From the NCBI GenBank assembly GCA_963727575.1, contig CAVSIA010000032.1:88438-152437 (forward strand): a stretch of DNA of 64,000 nt, given 5' to 3'. The DNA is from JAHQVI01 sp963727575 (GTDB taxonomy: Bacteria; Pseudomonadota; Alphaproteobacteria; Rhizobiales; Rhodomicrobiaceae). The notes below the pieces were generated by a model. That model did no database searches. It saw only the letters and a program-made list of their open reading frames with translations, and was not told the DNA's origin. Below, piece after piece: positions 17,725 to 26,117 of the stretch; the stretch's first letter is position 1; every line of letters starts with the position of its first letter. The position numbers were made by a program, and so were the translations under genes.

Positions 17725-18702
17725 ATGATCCGACGCCAAATCGGCCGCAACGGCCCGACCGTCAACGCAATCGGTCTCGGCTGCATGGGCATGTCCTTTG
17801 CCTATGGCCAGCCCATGGAGGAAAAAGACGCCGTGCCGGTGCTGCACGGCGCCATCGAGCTCGGCGTCGACCATTTCGACACCGCCGAGGTCTATGGCGG
17901 CGGCGCCAACGAGAAGCTGCTCGGCGCGGCGTTCCACGACCGCCGGGACAAGGTGTTCATCGCCACGAAGTTCGGACCCGTGGGCGACATCCGCCGCGGC
18001 GTCGACGGCTCGGAGGAGAATGCCCGACGAGCGCTGGAACAGTCGCTGAGAAACCTGCGTACCGACCATGTCGATCTGTGGTACCTGCACCGGCGCGATT
18101 TCTCCCGGCCGATCGAGGAGACCGTCGGCGCGATGGCGCGGCTCGTCGAGGAAGGCAAGGTCCGCGCCATCGGCCTTTCCGAGGTGACCGGCGAGACGCT
18201 CCGCAGCGCTGCGGCCGTGCATCCGATCGCCGCCCTGCAGTCGGAATATTCGATCTTCACCCGGCTCGTCGAGGATGAGGTGCTGCCGGCCTGCCGCGAA
18301 CTCGGCACGACCTTCGTCGCCTATTCCCCGCTCGGCCGCGGAATGCTGGCTGGCGCGTTCACCAGCGAGCACAAGCCGGACGGCCAGGATTTCCGCGCGG
18401 TGAAGGCGCCGCGTTTCCAGGGCGATGCGTTCGAGAACAACATCGCGCTCGTCGAGGAGATCAAGCGGGTCGCGGCGGAGCTGAATGCGCAAGCCTCGCA
18501 GGTCGCGCTGGCCTGGGTTCTGGGCCGCGCCGACGATATCGTCGCCATTCCCGGGACCACGCGGCTGGAGAATCTGCGCACCAATCTGGGCGCGGCGGAC
18601 ATCACGCTTTCGCCGGCGCAGGTCGAACGTCTCGACGGACTGGCCGAGAAGGTGAAGGGCGAGCGTTACGACGAAGCCGGCATGCGGACCTTGAACGGCT
18701 AA
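17725..18702 (+). CDS. Aldo/keto reductase
   Basis: A 325-residue NADPH-dependent reductase of the AKR superfamily. The catalytic tetrad is visible: Asp and Tyr in HFDTAEVYGGG, Lys in IATKFG and His in WYLHRRD. The C-terminal cofactor-binding segment IVAIPGTTRLENLRTNLGA is typical of the YajO/AKR13 group. The start at 17725 follows CAGGAGAATCCCAC; the longer open frame from 17680 would run through the operator. It is probably repressed by the adjacent TetR regulator and may detoxify an aldehyde or ketone. Confidence 0.92.
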   Translation: MIRRQIGRNGPTVNAIGLGCMGMSFAYGQPMEEKDAVPVLHGAIELGVDHFDTAEVYGGGANEKLLGAAFHDRRDKVFIATKFGPVGDIRRGVDGSEENARRALEQSLRNLRTDHVDLWYLHRRDFSRPIEETVGAMARLVEEGKVRAIGLSEVTGETLRSAAAVHPIAALQSEYSIFTRLVEDEVLPACRELGTTFVAYSPLGRGMLAGAFTSEHKPDGQDFRAVKAPRFQGDAFENNIALVEEIKRVAAELNAQASQVALAWVLGRADDIVAIPGTTRLENLRTNLGAADITLSPAQVERLDGLAEKVKGERYDEAGMRTLNG

Positions 18703-18718
18703 AGGCCTGGCAGGAAAA

Positions 18719-18759
18719 GTGGCGGGCGCCCTGGACCGCGCTTCCGTGGGCGCCGCCAC
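18719..18759 (+). terminator. Possible transcription terminator hairpin
   Basis: GTGGCGGGCGCCC pairs with GGGCGCCGCCAC (one bulged G) across a 16-base loop, just after the aldo/keto reductase stop. It lacks a long T run, so it may be a weak or bidirectional terminator between two convergent genes. Confidence 0.4.
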
Positions 18760-18796
18760 CTCTTCAGACTTGCGCTGAGGTCGTCCGCCCGAGCCG

Positions 18797-19090
18797 CTAC
18801 GCCGCGCTCTTTTGCCGGACGTCGCGCATGAGCACCGCTTCCAGAGCGTTCAGCGCATGAGCCTTTGCCGCCGGATACCCTCCGGCATCATAGGCGCGCC
18901 GCGATGCCCAGGAGAATATCGCCACGAGCGCGGCATGATCGGGAAGGCCCGCCGCGCGCGCTTCGGCCAGCAGGGTGTCGAGCTGGGCTTCGATGTCTCT
19001 GGCTGCATGGGTGTGGAGCTGGTCGTTGGTATCGCGGCACGATGTTGAGGTTTCAGACACGCTTCTTTTCCTTATTTGGCTCCAAAGCAA
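18797..19090 (-). CDS. Small hypothetical protein
   Basis: A 97-residue open frame with no family I recognise. The C-terminal part (SWASRRAYDAGGYPAAKAHA and beyond) looks like a helical, alanine-rich soluble protein. A start at an internal codon is possible, since the first 20 residues look less protein-like. It is convergent with the aldo/keto reductase. GC-rich third positions make it more plausible than the shadow frames on the other strand. Confidence 0.45.
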   Translation of the reverse strand: MLWSQIRKRSVSETSTSCRDTNDQLHTHAARDIEAQLDTLLAEARAAGLPDHAALVAIFSWASRRAYDAGGYPAAKAHALNALEAVLMRDVRQKSAA

Positions 19091-19405
19091 CGAGCCGTCC
19101 GATCATATGGTCGTTCGTCGGACGTCGTGGATGGTCACCCCTCGAGCACGCAAATGCCGCCGCGGACGCCATTCTGTCGTGACTTTTTCCGCGGCGGATG
19201 CTTCGAGCTTATGCAGTGATCGGGGACACTCAGATATTTTACTGATGCGCAGGATTGGGTACTTCGCATATCCTAATATCGTCTGCGGATATAACCACTG
19301 GGGGAAGTGTTTCTTCCAACCCGTCGCAGACAAAGACCACGCCCATTTGTATAAACGCGCCGACATTGGGTGCAACGTCTAAACGCGTCTAAGCGGAGCT
19401 GCGGG
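19091..19405. other. Intergenic region, lower GC
   Basis: About 315 bases with no gene I can support. It is noticeably richer in A and T than its surroundings, as expected of a promoter region for the HTH regulator at 19406 and the small minus-strand gene. A 6-base inverted pair (ATATCC and GGATAT) occurs around 19268-19292. No confident -35/-10 pair could be assigned. Confidence 0.4.
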
Positions 19406-20005
19406 ATGACCGACAATTGGAGCGAGATCGTCAAGCGCTACCGGCTGCGGCACTCGATCACGCAGAACCGGCTCGCGGCGACGCTCGGCGTCTCCCAGCG
19501 CACCGTCTCGCGATGGGAGCGGGGCGAGGACCGTCCCGGACTTCATCAGCAGAAGCAACTCCGCGACCTTGCCTGGGAGCCGACCAACGCGTTGTCGTTG
19601 CGGCTGTTTGCGTCCGTCGCCAACTGCCCGGCGCCGCGGGCGCTGTCCCGCATTCCCGGTTTGAGGCTGATGGCCCTGTCGCCGCCGGCGCTGAAGAAGC
19701 GGCCATCGATGAAGGACTGGATCGGGCGGGACCTGACGCAGATCGCCAGCGGCGTTCTCGCAGACATGCTCGACGACCGCGTTCTCCAGCGAAGCATTGC
19801 CAATGGCGAAATCGCCTGCGTGCTCGCCACCACGCGCAGCGTTCTGGAATCGGCGGAATCGGCGCGGATCGGCGCCTTCCAGACCACGATCAGCTATTTC
19901 TTCCACGAGGGCACGCTCTATAGCGACGCCGTGTCCATGACGGCGCCTGATGACGCGGTGTGCGGCTATCGCGCAATTCCGATGGACGAGGCGATCGACG
20001 GCTGA
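19406..20005 (+). CDS. XRE-type helix-turn-helix protein with unrecognised C-terminal domain
   Basis: A 199-residue protein. Residues about 8-55 form a Cro/C1-type HTH (SITQNRLAATLGVSQRTVSRW). The remaining 140 residues match no family I can name; their mix of helices and strands and their size would fit a small sensor domain such as PAS, but this is a guess. The start at 19406 follows GGAG at suitable spacing. It is convergent with oxyR, 19 bases away. Its target is unknown. Confidence 0.75.
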   Translation: MTDNWSEIVKRYRLRHSITQNRLAATLGVSQRTVSRWERGEDRPGLHQQKQLRDLAWEPTNALSLRLFASVANCPAPRALSRIPGLRLMALSPPALKKRPSMKDWIGRDLTQIASGVLADMLDDRVLQRSIANGEIACVLATTRSVLESAESARIGAFQTTISYFFHEGTLYSDAVSMTAPDDAVCGYRAIPMDEAIDG

Positions 20006-20024
20006 CAAGACGGATCGCCGCCGC

Positions 20025-20932
20025 TCACATTGTCAGGCGCCGGGCCGCCGGCACCGTCTCCGCGACCAGCTTTCCGAATGCCTCGAAATCGCGTTTGCGC
20101 GGACTGGTCGAACGCCACGCAAGGCCGACGATGCGACTTGGTTCGGGCTCTGCGAAGCGCATCAGCCGGATGTCGCCGTGCCGGGCCTCCACATCGATGC
20201 TGATCTCGGGCAGCAGCGTCAGCCCTAAGCCATTCGACACCATCTGCACGATGGTCGACAGGCTGGACGCGCCAAACGTATCGATGTTGTCGACCTGTCG
20301 AAGCTGGCAGAACGACAGCGCCTGATCGCGCAGGCAATGCCCCTCCTCCAGAAGCAGCAGCCGATCCTTCTTCAGCAATTCCGGCGTGGCCCGGACGGAG
20401 GCCTTGAGCTGTCGGCTGGACGGCATGGCAAGCATGAAGCGGTCCTCGAAGAGCGGCATGGTCTCGATATCGCCCGGCTCGATCGGCAGCGCCACGAGCA
20501 GCAGATCCAGCGTGCCGTCGGCGAGTTCGGTAACCAGCGTCTGGGTCTGCGTCTCGCGGATATGCAATTCCAGCGTAGGATATTGCCGGCGCACCGCAGG
20601 CAGGAGCGGCGGCAGCAGATAGGGCGCGATCGATGGAATGACGCCCAGATGCATGCGGCCGGACAGCGGCGCGGCGTGATGCCGCGCGTATTCGCCGAGA
20701 TCGCGGACCTCGGCGAGGATGCGCGCCCCACGCTCGGCGATGTCGCGGCCGATCGGTGTGAGCTGCACATTCTTATGCCGCCGCTCGACCAGCTCGACGC
20801 CGAGCTTCTTCTCAAGGTCCTGAATTTGCGTGGAAAGCGCGGCTGCGTCACCGAGCAATGCTCCGCCGCCAGTCCGAAATGGCGATATCGGGCAAGGGCG
20901 TCGAAATAGCGGAGCTGGCGAATTGTGGGCAT
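20025..20932 (-). CDS. oxyR: Hydrogen peroxide-responsive LysR regulator OxyR (apparent frameshift near 20840)
   Basis: A LysR-type regulator. The N-terminal HTH starts at ATG 20932 (MPTIRQLRYFDALARYRHFG), and after one missing G in CAGCCG-CGC (about 20838-20842) the frame continues ALSTQIQDLEKKLG. Restored length is 302 residues. The segment LEEGHCLRDQALSFC carries both redox cysteines in the spacing that defines OxyR, so it should sense peroxide by disulfide formation. It is divergent from the catalase gene, the classic arrangement. The apparent frameshift is probably a sequencing error. Confidence 0.88.
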
Positions 20933-20934
20933 AG

Positions 20935-20953
20935 CGATTAGCTTTTCTAATCG
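20935..20953. promoter_or_regulatory. Candidate OxyR/LysR binding site
   Basis: CGATTAG-CTTTT-CTAATCG is a perfect 7-base inverted repeat. It contains the LysR-type T-N11-A pattern (ATTAG-N5-CTAAT). It lies directly upstream of the oxyR start and about 120 bases from the katA start, suitable for autoregulation and divergent control. Confidence 0.55.
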
Positions 20954-21070
20954 GTGGTGGAAAAAAGAGCAATTGGTGTTTATGGCCGCCGTGGTGTAGT
21001 CCAAACGGACATCCTCAGGCAAAAATCGCCTAATCAGAACTCAACGTCGTACGGACAGAGAGAAACACCC

Positions 21071-22624
21071 ATGGCTGACAAACCAAAATTGACGACCAGC
21101 GGCGGTGCGCCGTGGCCGAACAACCAGGATTCGATATCCGCGGGCGAGCGCGGTCCGCTGCTGCTTCAGGACTATCAGCTTCTCGAAAAGCTGGCCCATC
21201 AGAACCGGGAGCGCATCCCCGAGCGCACCGTCCACGCCAAGGGCTGGGGCGCGCATGGCACGCTGAAGATCACGGGCGACATCTCCAAATACACCAGGGC
21301 CAAGTGCTTGCAGCCGGGCGCCGAGACGCCGATGCTTGCCCGCTTCTCGACCGTCGCAGGCGAAGCTGGCGCGGCGGACCATGAGCGCGACGTGCGCGGC
21401 TTTGCACTGAAGTTTTACACAGACGAAGGCAACTGGGATCTGGTCGGCAACAACACGCCGGTGTTCTTCGTCCGCGATCCGTATAAGTTCCCGGATTTCA
21501 TTCACACGCAGAAGCGTCATCCGAAGACGAATATGCGGTCTCCGACGGCCATGTGGGACTTCTGGTCACTGTCGCCTGAGAGCCTGCATCAGGTCACGAT
21601 CCTGTTCTCCGACCGCGGCCTGCCGATCTCGCCGATGCATATGAACGGATACGGTTCGCACACCTTCTCCTTCTGGAACGACGCCGGCGAGCGCTACTGG
21701 GTGAAGTTCCATTTCAAGACCGCGCAGGGGCACGAGCATTACACCAATGCCGAGGCCGAGCAGATCGTCGGCAAGACCCGCGAGGGCTTTCAGGAGGCGA
21801 TCTTCAACGCCATAGATGGCGGCAAATTCCCGCGTTGGAAGATGCAGGTCCAGATCATGGCGGAGATGGACGCGGAGAAGACCGACTTCAATCCGTTCGA
21901 CCTGACCAAGGTCTGGCCGCATGCCGACTTCCCACCGATCGATGTCGGATATTTCGAGCTGAACCGGAACCCGGATAATTACTTCGCCGAGATCGAAACC
22001 GCAGCCTTCTCGCCGTCGAACATCGTGCCGGGCATCTCCTGGTCGCCGGACAAGATGCTTCAGGCGCGGATCTTCTCCTATGCCGACGCCCATCGTCATC
22101 GCCTCGGCACGCATTACGAAACCATCCCCGTCAACCAGCCGAAATGCCCCGTTCATAATTACCACAAGGACGGTGAGATGAACATGTATGGCGGCATCCG
22201 GTCGGGCAACGAGAACGCCTATTACGAGCCGAACTCATTCAGCGGCGCACAGGAAGATCGCTCCGCGCAGGAGCCGCCGCTGCGGATTTCCGGTGACGCG
22301 CGCCGTTACGATCATCGCAAATACGATGATTACAAGCAGGTCCGCGTGCTGTTCGAAAAGGTGCTCGAAGCGGACGAGAAAGAGCGCCTGTTCATGAACA
22401 TCGCGGGCACCTGGGGCGACGTTCCCGAGGTGATCTGCGAGCGCCAGCTTGCCGAGTTCAAGAAGGTGCATCCGGATTACGAGGCCGGCGTGCGCAAGGC
22501 GTGGGAAAAAGTGAAGGCCGACGGCGGCTATAAGCCGAACGCCGCGCCGGTGACAGACGCCACGCCTCAGATCACGCGTGGGGACGCAGGCGACGGACGT
22601 CCGGTAACGGCGGCTGCCGAGTAA
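21071..22624 (+). CDS. katA: Haem catalase
   Basis: A 517-residue small-subunit monofunctional catalase that decomposes hydrogen peroxide. The active-site His is in RTVHAKGWGAHG, the distal Asn in DLVGNNTPVFF and the haem-ligating Tyr in ARIFSYADAHRHRLG. The start at 21071 (MADKPKLTTSGG) is chosen over upstream in-frame codons, which fall in the promoter. It is divergent from oxyR, and a strong terminator follows. Expression is probably induced by peroxide through OxyR. Confidence 0.95.
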   Translation: MADKPKLTTSGGAPWPNNQDSISAGERGPLLLQDYQLLEKLAHQNRERIPERTVHAKGWGAHGTLKITGDISKYTRAKCLQPGAETPMLARFSTVAGEAGAADHERDVRGFALKFYTDEGNWDLVGNNTPVFFVRDPYKFPDFIHTQKRHPKTNMRSPTAMWDFWSLSPESLHQVTILFSDRGLPISPMHMNGYGSHTFSFWNDAGERYWVKFHFKTAQGHEHYTNAEAEQIVGKTREGFQEAIFNAIDGGKFPRWKMQVQIMAEMDAEKTDFNPFDLTKVWPHADFPPIDVGYFELNRNPDNYFAEIETAAFSPSNIVPGISWSPDKMLQARIFSYADAHRHRLGTHYETIPVNQPKCPVHNYHKDGEMNMYGGIRSGNENAYYEPNSFSGAQEDRSAQEPPLRISGDARRYDHRKYDDYKQVRVLFEKVLEADEKERLFMNIAGTWGDVPEVICERQLAEFKKVHPDYEAGVRKAWEKVKADGGYKPNAAPVTDATPQITRGDAGDGRPVTAAAE

Positions 22625-22649
22625 TCGAACTCGACGAGACGGAATGAGA

Positions 22650-22675
22650 GGCGCGCTTTGCGGAGCGCGCCTTTT
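22650..22675 (+). terminator. Rho-independent terminator after katA
   Basis: GGCGCGCT, a six-base loop, and AGCGCGCC form a perfect 8-base stem followed by TTTTGCTTT. It lies 26 bases after the catalase stop. Confidence 0.85.
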
Positions 22676-22853
22676 GCTTTGGATCGCTGCGCATCCTGAT
22701 ACCGGAGCGCGGCCCGCGGCGGACGCGTCCATCCGTTCGCAAGCGATGCCGAGCGGGCCGTCCTCCATTTTCTGGACTGGATGCCCGGCGATATAGGCGG
22801 CTATGCTTGTTGAGGCTTTTGACCGAGATCGACACAAAGCGGGAGACCGGGCC

Positions 22854-23168
22854 ATGTCTGCCTATTGCGTTTTCGACGTGCGAGAGATCACTGACCGCGA
22901 AAAGCTTGCCGACTATCGCAGCAAGGTGTTCGCGACCGTGACACACTATGACGGCCGCTATCTGGTGCTGGGCGGCCCCTTCGAGGTCGTCGAAGGCGAC
23001 TGGCGGCCCATCCTGCCGGTGATCATCGAGTTCCCGACGCTGGCCCGGGCCTATGAGTGGTACAACTCGCCCGAGTATGAACCGCTGAAGACGCTGCGGT
23101 TCGAAGCCTCGAGCTGTACCGCGGTGTTTATCGAAGGTTTCGCGGGCGCGCAGCGGCCCGACAGTTGA
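22854..23168 (+). CDS. DUF1330 family protein
   Basis: A 104-residue ferredoxin-like-fold protein of the DUF1330 family. Family features are the opening YCVFDVREITDREKLADY and the core YLVLGGPFEVVEGDW, with WYNSPEYEPLKTLR near the end. The molecular function of the family is not established. The start at 22854 has GGGAG upstream; the longer frame from 22803 is less likely. It is convergent with selD, 11 bases away. Confidence 0.85.
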   Translation: MSAYCVFDVREITDREKLADYRSKVFATVTHYDGRYLVLGGPFEVVEGDWRPILPVIIEFPTLARAYEWYNSPEYEPLKTLRFEASSCTAVFIEGFAGAQRPDS

Positions 23169-23179
23169 GCGGCGGCGGT

Positions 23180-25441
23180 CTATGCCAAGGCGACGCGCGC
23201 CTCGCCGGACGGGGCGGGGGTGATCTCGCCGATGATGGTGGCCTGGGCGTATCCCGCTTCGATCAGCGCGGCTAGGCACGTCTCGGCCGCATCTGCGGGA
23301 ATGGCGCCAAGCAGTCCGCCGGCCGTCTGCGGATCGAAAAGCAGCGCGAAAAGCGGGTGACGGCGTTGCGCCTCGGTTGCGTCGAGTGCCCGGCGCAGGC
23401 GCAGATTTTGCGGCTGCAGCGAGGAGACGATGCCTGCGGCAAGAGTTTCGGCTGCGCCGTCGAGAGCGGGCAGGGCGTCCAGCTCGATGCGCGCGCCGAC
23501 GCCGCTCGCCGTCAGCAATTCGAGCAGATGGCCAAGCAGCCCGAAGCCGGTAATGTCGGTCGCAGCGTGTGCGGAGCACCCCATGAAAATCTCCGATGCC
23601 GACCGGTTCGGGGTGAGCATGTGCTCGATTGCGCCCATCACCCACCGCGCCTTCGCCTTGGCGCGCATATCGGCGGCAAGCAGCGTGCCGGTGCCGAGCG
23701 GCTTGGTCAGGATCAGCCGGTCGCCGGGCCGCGCTCCGCTCTTGCGCAACACCGCGGCGCGCTGCACGGCCCCGGTAACGGCAAAACCGAGCGCCATCTC
23801 CGCGCCTTCGCTGGTATGCCCGCCGACAAGCGCGCACCCGGCGTCCCGCAGCGCTTCGTTGGCGCCGGTCATCACCGCGCTCAGGTCGGCCTCGGTCTTG
23901 GCTTCGACGCCGTAGGGGAGCGTGACGATGGCGAGCGCGGTCTGCGGCTCGCCGCCCATGGCGTAGATGTCGCTCAGGGCGTGATTGGCGGCGATCCAGC
24001 CGAACAGGTAGGGGTCGTCGATCATGGCGCGGAAATAGTCGACGGTCTGCACGGACAGGGTCTCGCCGCCGGTATCGATCAGCGCGGCGTCGTCGGGCGC
24101 GTTCAGCCCAGCGACGATCTCGGGGCGCGCCATCGGCTCGATCCCGGCGAGCGCGCGGGACAGAACGCTCGCCCCGACCTTGGCGCCGCAACCGCCGCAG
24201 CGCATCGGAACGCTTGTCAAGGCGGCGAGCGCTTCGCCGTCGGCGAGCGGCGAAACCGGTGCCGGGTCCGCTCCGGCCATGTCCGGCAGCTCGTTGAACT
24301 TGCGCATGAAACGCCGGTCGATCGCATCCTTCCACCGCCACACCCATTCGCCGCCGAAGACGAGGCCGTTGCGGGTGCCGACCGCGTAGCGCTCGCCGGT
24401 GGAGACGAGATACATCGCCTCGCTCTGCGGCTTGTATTGGAGGAGCTGGCGCCCGGTCAGCAGGCGGCGGATGTTTTGCGCCAGCACCGGCCCGGCGCGG
24501 ACGGCATAGACGCCGGATTTCGGCAGGGGTCGCGGCTCGAAGGCGATCACGTCGCCGGCGCCGAAGATGTCCTCCGTGCCTTCCGCGCGCAGGTGCTCGT
24601 CGACGGCGAGAAAGCCCGTCTCGCTCAGCTTGAGCCCGGTCGCCGCCAGCCAGTCGGGCGCGGTCGCCTGGGTGACCCACAGGATTTCGTCCGCAGGGTG
24701 CGTGCGGCCGCCCTCGACGTGAACGGCGCCGTGCTCGACGCTCGTCACCGGCGCGCCGAGGATCAGCTCGATGCCGCGTTGCGCGAAGGTCGCTGCGAAG
24801 CGGGCGGAGAAGCTTTCGGGGAAACTCGGAAGGATGCGCTCGCTGGCCGAGATCAGGCAAAATCGGAGCTTTCCCGGATCGTGCCCGGCCTCGCGCAGTT
24901 CCCGGCGCAAGCGGCGCTCCAGCGACAGCAGCAGCTCCACCCCGCCGGCACCGCCGCCGACCACTGCAATCCGGGTGTCGCCGCCCGCCTGGAGAACCCG
25001 TTGCAGCAAGGCCTCGAAGCGCGCCAGGAAGCGGCTGATCGGCTTGACCGGAATGGCGTGCTCATCGGCGCCCGGAATGCTTCCCGTGTTCGGCGTCGAC
25101 CCGGTGTCGATCGACAGGATGTCGTAAGGAACGGCCGGCCGGCTGTCGCAGATCACGGTCTTGGCCGCGGTGTCTACGCCCAGAGCGGCGCTCTGGTAGA
25201 GCCGGGCGCCGGCGAAGCGGCAGAGCGGCCCGGTGTCGATGTGCACCTCGTCGAACGTATAGACCCCGGCGATCAGCCCCGGCAGCATCCCGGAATACGG
25301 CGTGTGCACCTCGCGGGTGATCAGCGTCAGCCGGACGCCGGGGATCGGCTTCATGCCGAAGCGCTTCAGAACCTGCACATGCGCGTGACCCGCCCCGACG
25401 AGGACGACATCTTTGACGATGGGTGTGTTCGCATTCAGCAC
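23180..25441 (-). CDS. selD: Selenide, water dikinase SelD fused to an N-terminal FAD/NAD(P) oxidoreductase
   Basis: A 753-residue fusion starting at a GTG. Residues about 1-390 are an NDH-2-like flavoprotein: an FAD-binding VLVGAGHAHVQVL, a second nucleotide site IAVVGGGAGGVELLL and a C-terminal GAGDVIAFEPRPLP. Residues about 400-753 are SelD, which makes selenophosphate from selenide and ATP. The active-site loop MRCGGCGAKVG has Cys where some SelDs carry selenocysteine, and TDITGFGLLGHLLE and FDPQTAGGLLGAI are family hallmarks. Such fusions are known; the flavoprotein part may supply reduced selenium. It provides the selenium donor for SelA, encoded at 33129. Confidence 0.95.
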   Translation of the reverse strand: MLNANTPIVKDVVLVGAGHAHVQVLKRFGMKPIPGVRLTLITREVHTPYSGMLPGLIAGVYTFDEVHIDTGPLCRFAGARLYQSAALGVDTAAKTVICDSRPAVPYDILSIDTGSTPNTGSIPGADEHAIPVKPISRFLARFEALLQRVLQAGGDTRIAVVGGGAGGVELLLSLERRLRRELREAGHDPGKLRFCLISASERILPSFPESFSARFAATFAQRGIELILGAPVTSVEHGAVHVEGGRTHPADEILWVTQATAPDWLAATGLKLSETGFLAVDEHLRAEGTEDIFGAGDVIAFEPRPLPKSGVYAVRAGPVLAQNIRRLLTGRQLLQYKPQSEAMYLVSTGERYAVGTRNGLVFGGEWVWRWKDAIDRRFMRKFNELPDMAGADPAPVSPLADGEALAALTSVPMRCGGCGAKVGASVLSRALAGIEPMARPEIVAGLNAPDDAALIDTGGETLSVQTVDYFRAMIDDPYLFGWIAANHALSDIYAMGGEPQTALAIVTLPYGVEAKTEADLSAVMTGANEALRDAGCALVGGHTSEGAEMALGFAVTGAVQRAAVLRKSGARPGDRLILTKPLGTGTLLAADMRAKAKARWVMGAIEHMLTPNRSASEIFMGCSAHAATDITGFGLLGHLLELLTASGVGARIELDALPALDGAAETLAAGIVSSLQPQNLRLRRALDATEAQRRHPLFALLFDPQTAGGLLGAIPADAAETCLAALIEAGYAQATIIGEITPAPSGEARVALA

Positions 25442-25505
25442 GAGGACGGTCTCTGCATCGAGGCGGGTCTTTCACTTTGGTTGACGCCGGCGGGGGCGCC
25501 ATCCT

Positions 25506-26114
25506 ATGATCATAAAAGTGAAATCGAAAGCGGCTCCCGAGGTTCGGGGCACAATTTCGCGCCGTCGCTGGCTGCCGAGCCTGCGCTTTGCCGTGCTTGC
25601 GGCTTTATTGTCCTCCTCCCATGCCGCCGCTTTTGAGACCCTGGAGCCGTGGACCGGTCCCGAGGCCGTTTCTCTGGCGCTCGACGATCTCGGCGGGACC
25701 CGCCATGTGCTCGCCGAGCACCGCGGCCGCCCGGTGATCGTTCATTTCTTTGCCACCTGGTGCGAGCCATGCCGGCGCGAATTGCCGGGGCTTGCGGCAT
25801 TGGCGTCCCGCTATCCGCCGCCGCGGCTTTCGGTGGTCGCGATCAGCGTCGCCGAGCCCGCGTCGCGCATCAGGCGGTTTTTTCAGACACTGCCCGTGAC
25901 TTTCCCGGTGCTGATCGACCGCAACCGCGCCGCGGCGAGGGCGTGGACAGTCGACGTTCTGCCGACAACCATCCTCCTTGACGCCGATCTGAAGCCGCGC
26001 CTTGCCGTTCAGGGCGAGTTCGATTGGTCGGGCGCCGAGGCGGACGCCGCCGTCAAGTCGCTGATGGCTCCGGATTCTCCGCAAAACCAACAATTTACAG
26101 CGCAGGGAGGCTAA
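25506..26114 (+). CDS. TlpA-like membrane-anchored or periplasmic thioredoxin
   Basis: A 202-residue protein with a hydrophobic N-terminal segment (about 24-40, then HAAAFE), which is a signal peptide or anchor. A thioredoxin fold follows, with the redox motif CEPC at residues 86-89 (ATWCEPCRRELPG) and the cis-Pro segment DVLPTTILLD. TlpA/ResA-type proteins reduce disulfides in periplasmic partners. It is three bases ahead of a Tat-exported transglutaminase-like gene, with which it is probably co-transcribed, and divergent from selD. Confidence 0.88.
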   Translation: MIIKVKSKAAPEVRGTISRRRWLPSLRFAVLAALLSSSHAAAFETLEPWTGPEAVSLALDDLGGTRHVLAEHRGRPVIVHFFATWCEPCRRELPGLAALASRYPPPRLSVVAISVAEPASRIRRFFQTLPVTFPVLIDRNRAAARAWTVDVLPTTILLDADLKPRLAVQGEFDWSGAEADAAVKSLMAPDSPQNQQFTAQGG

Positions 26115-26117
26115 CCA

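Noticed and set aside
22572..24860. 762-residue minus-strand frame overlapping selD, the DUF1330 gene and the katA end
   Set aside because: Runs through a terminator and three recognisable genes in other frames; Arg-rich low-complexity sequence.
23357..25636. 759-residue plus-strand open frame opposite selD
   Set aside because: Antisense shadow with biased composition; the minus strand carries all SelD and flavoprotein motifs.
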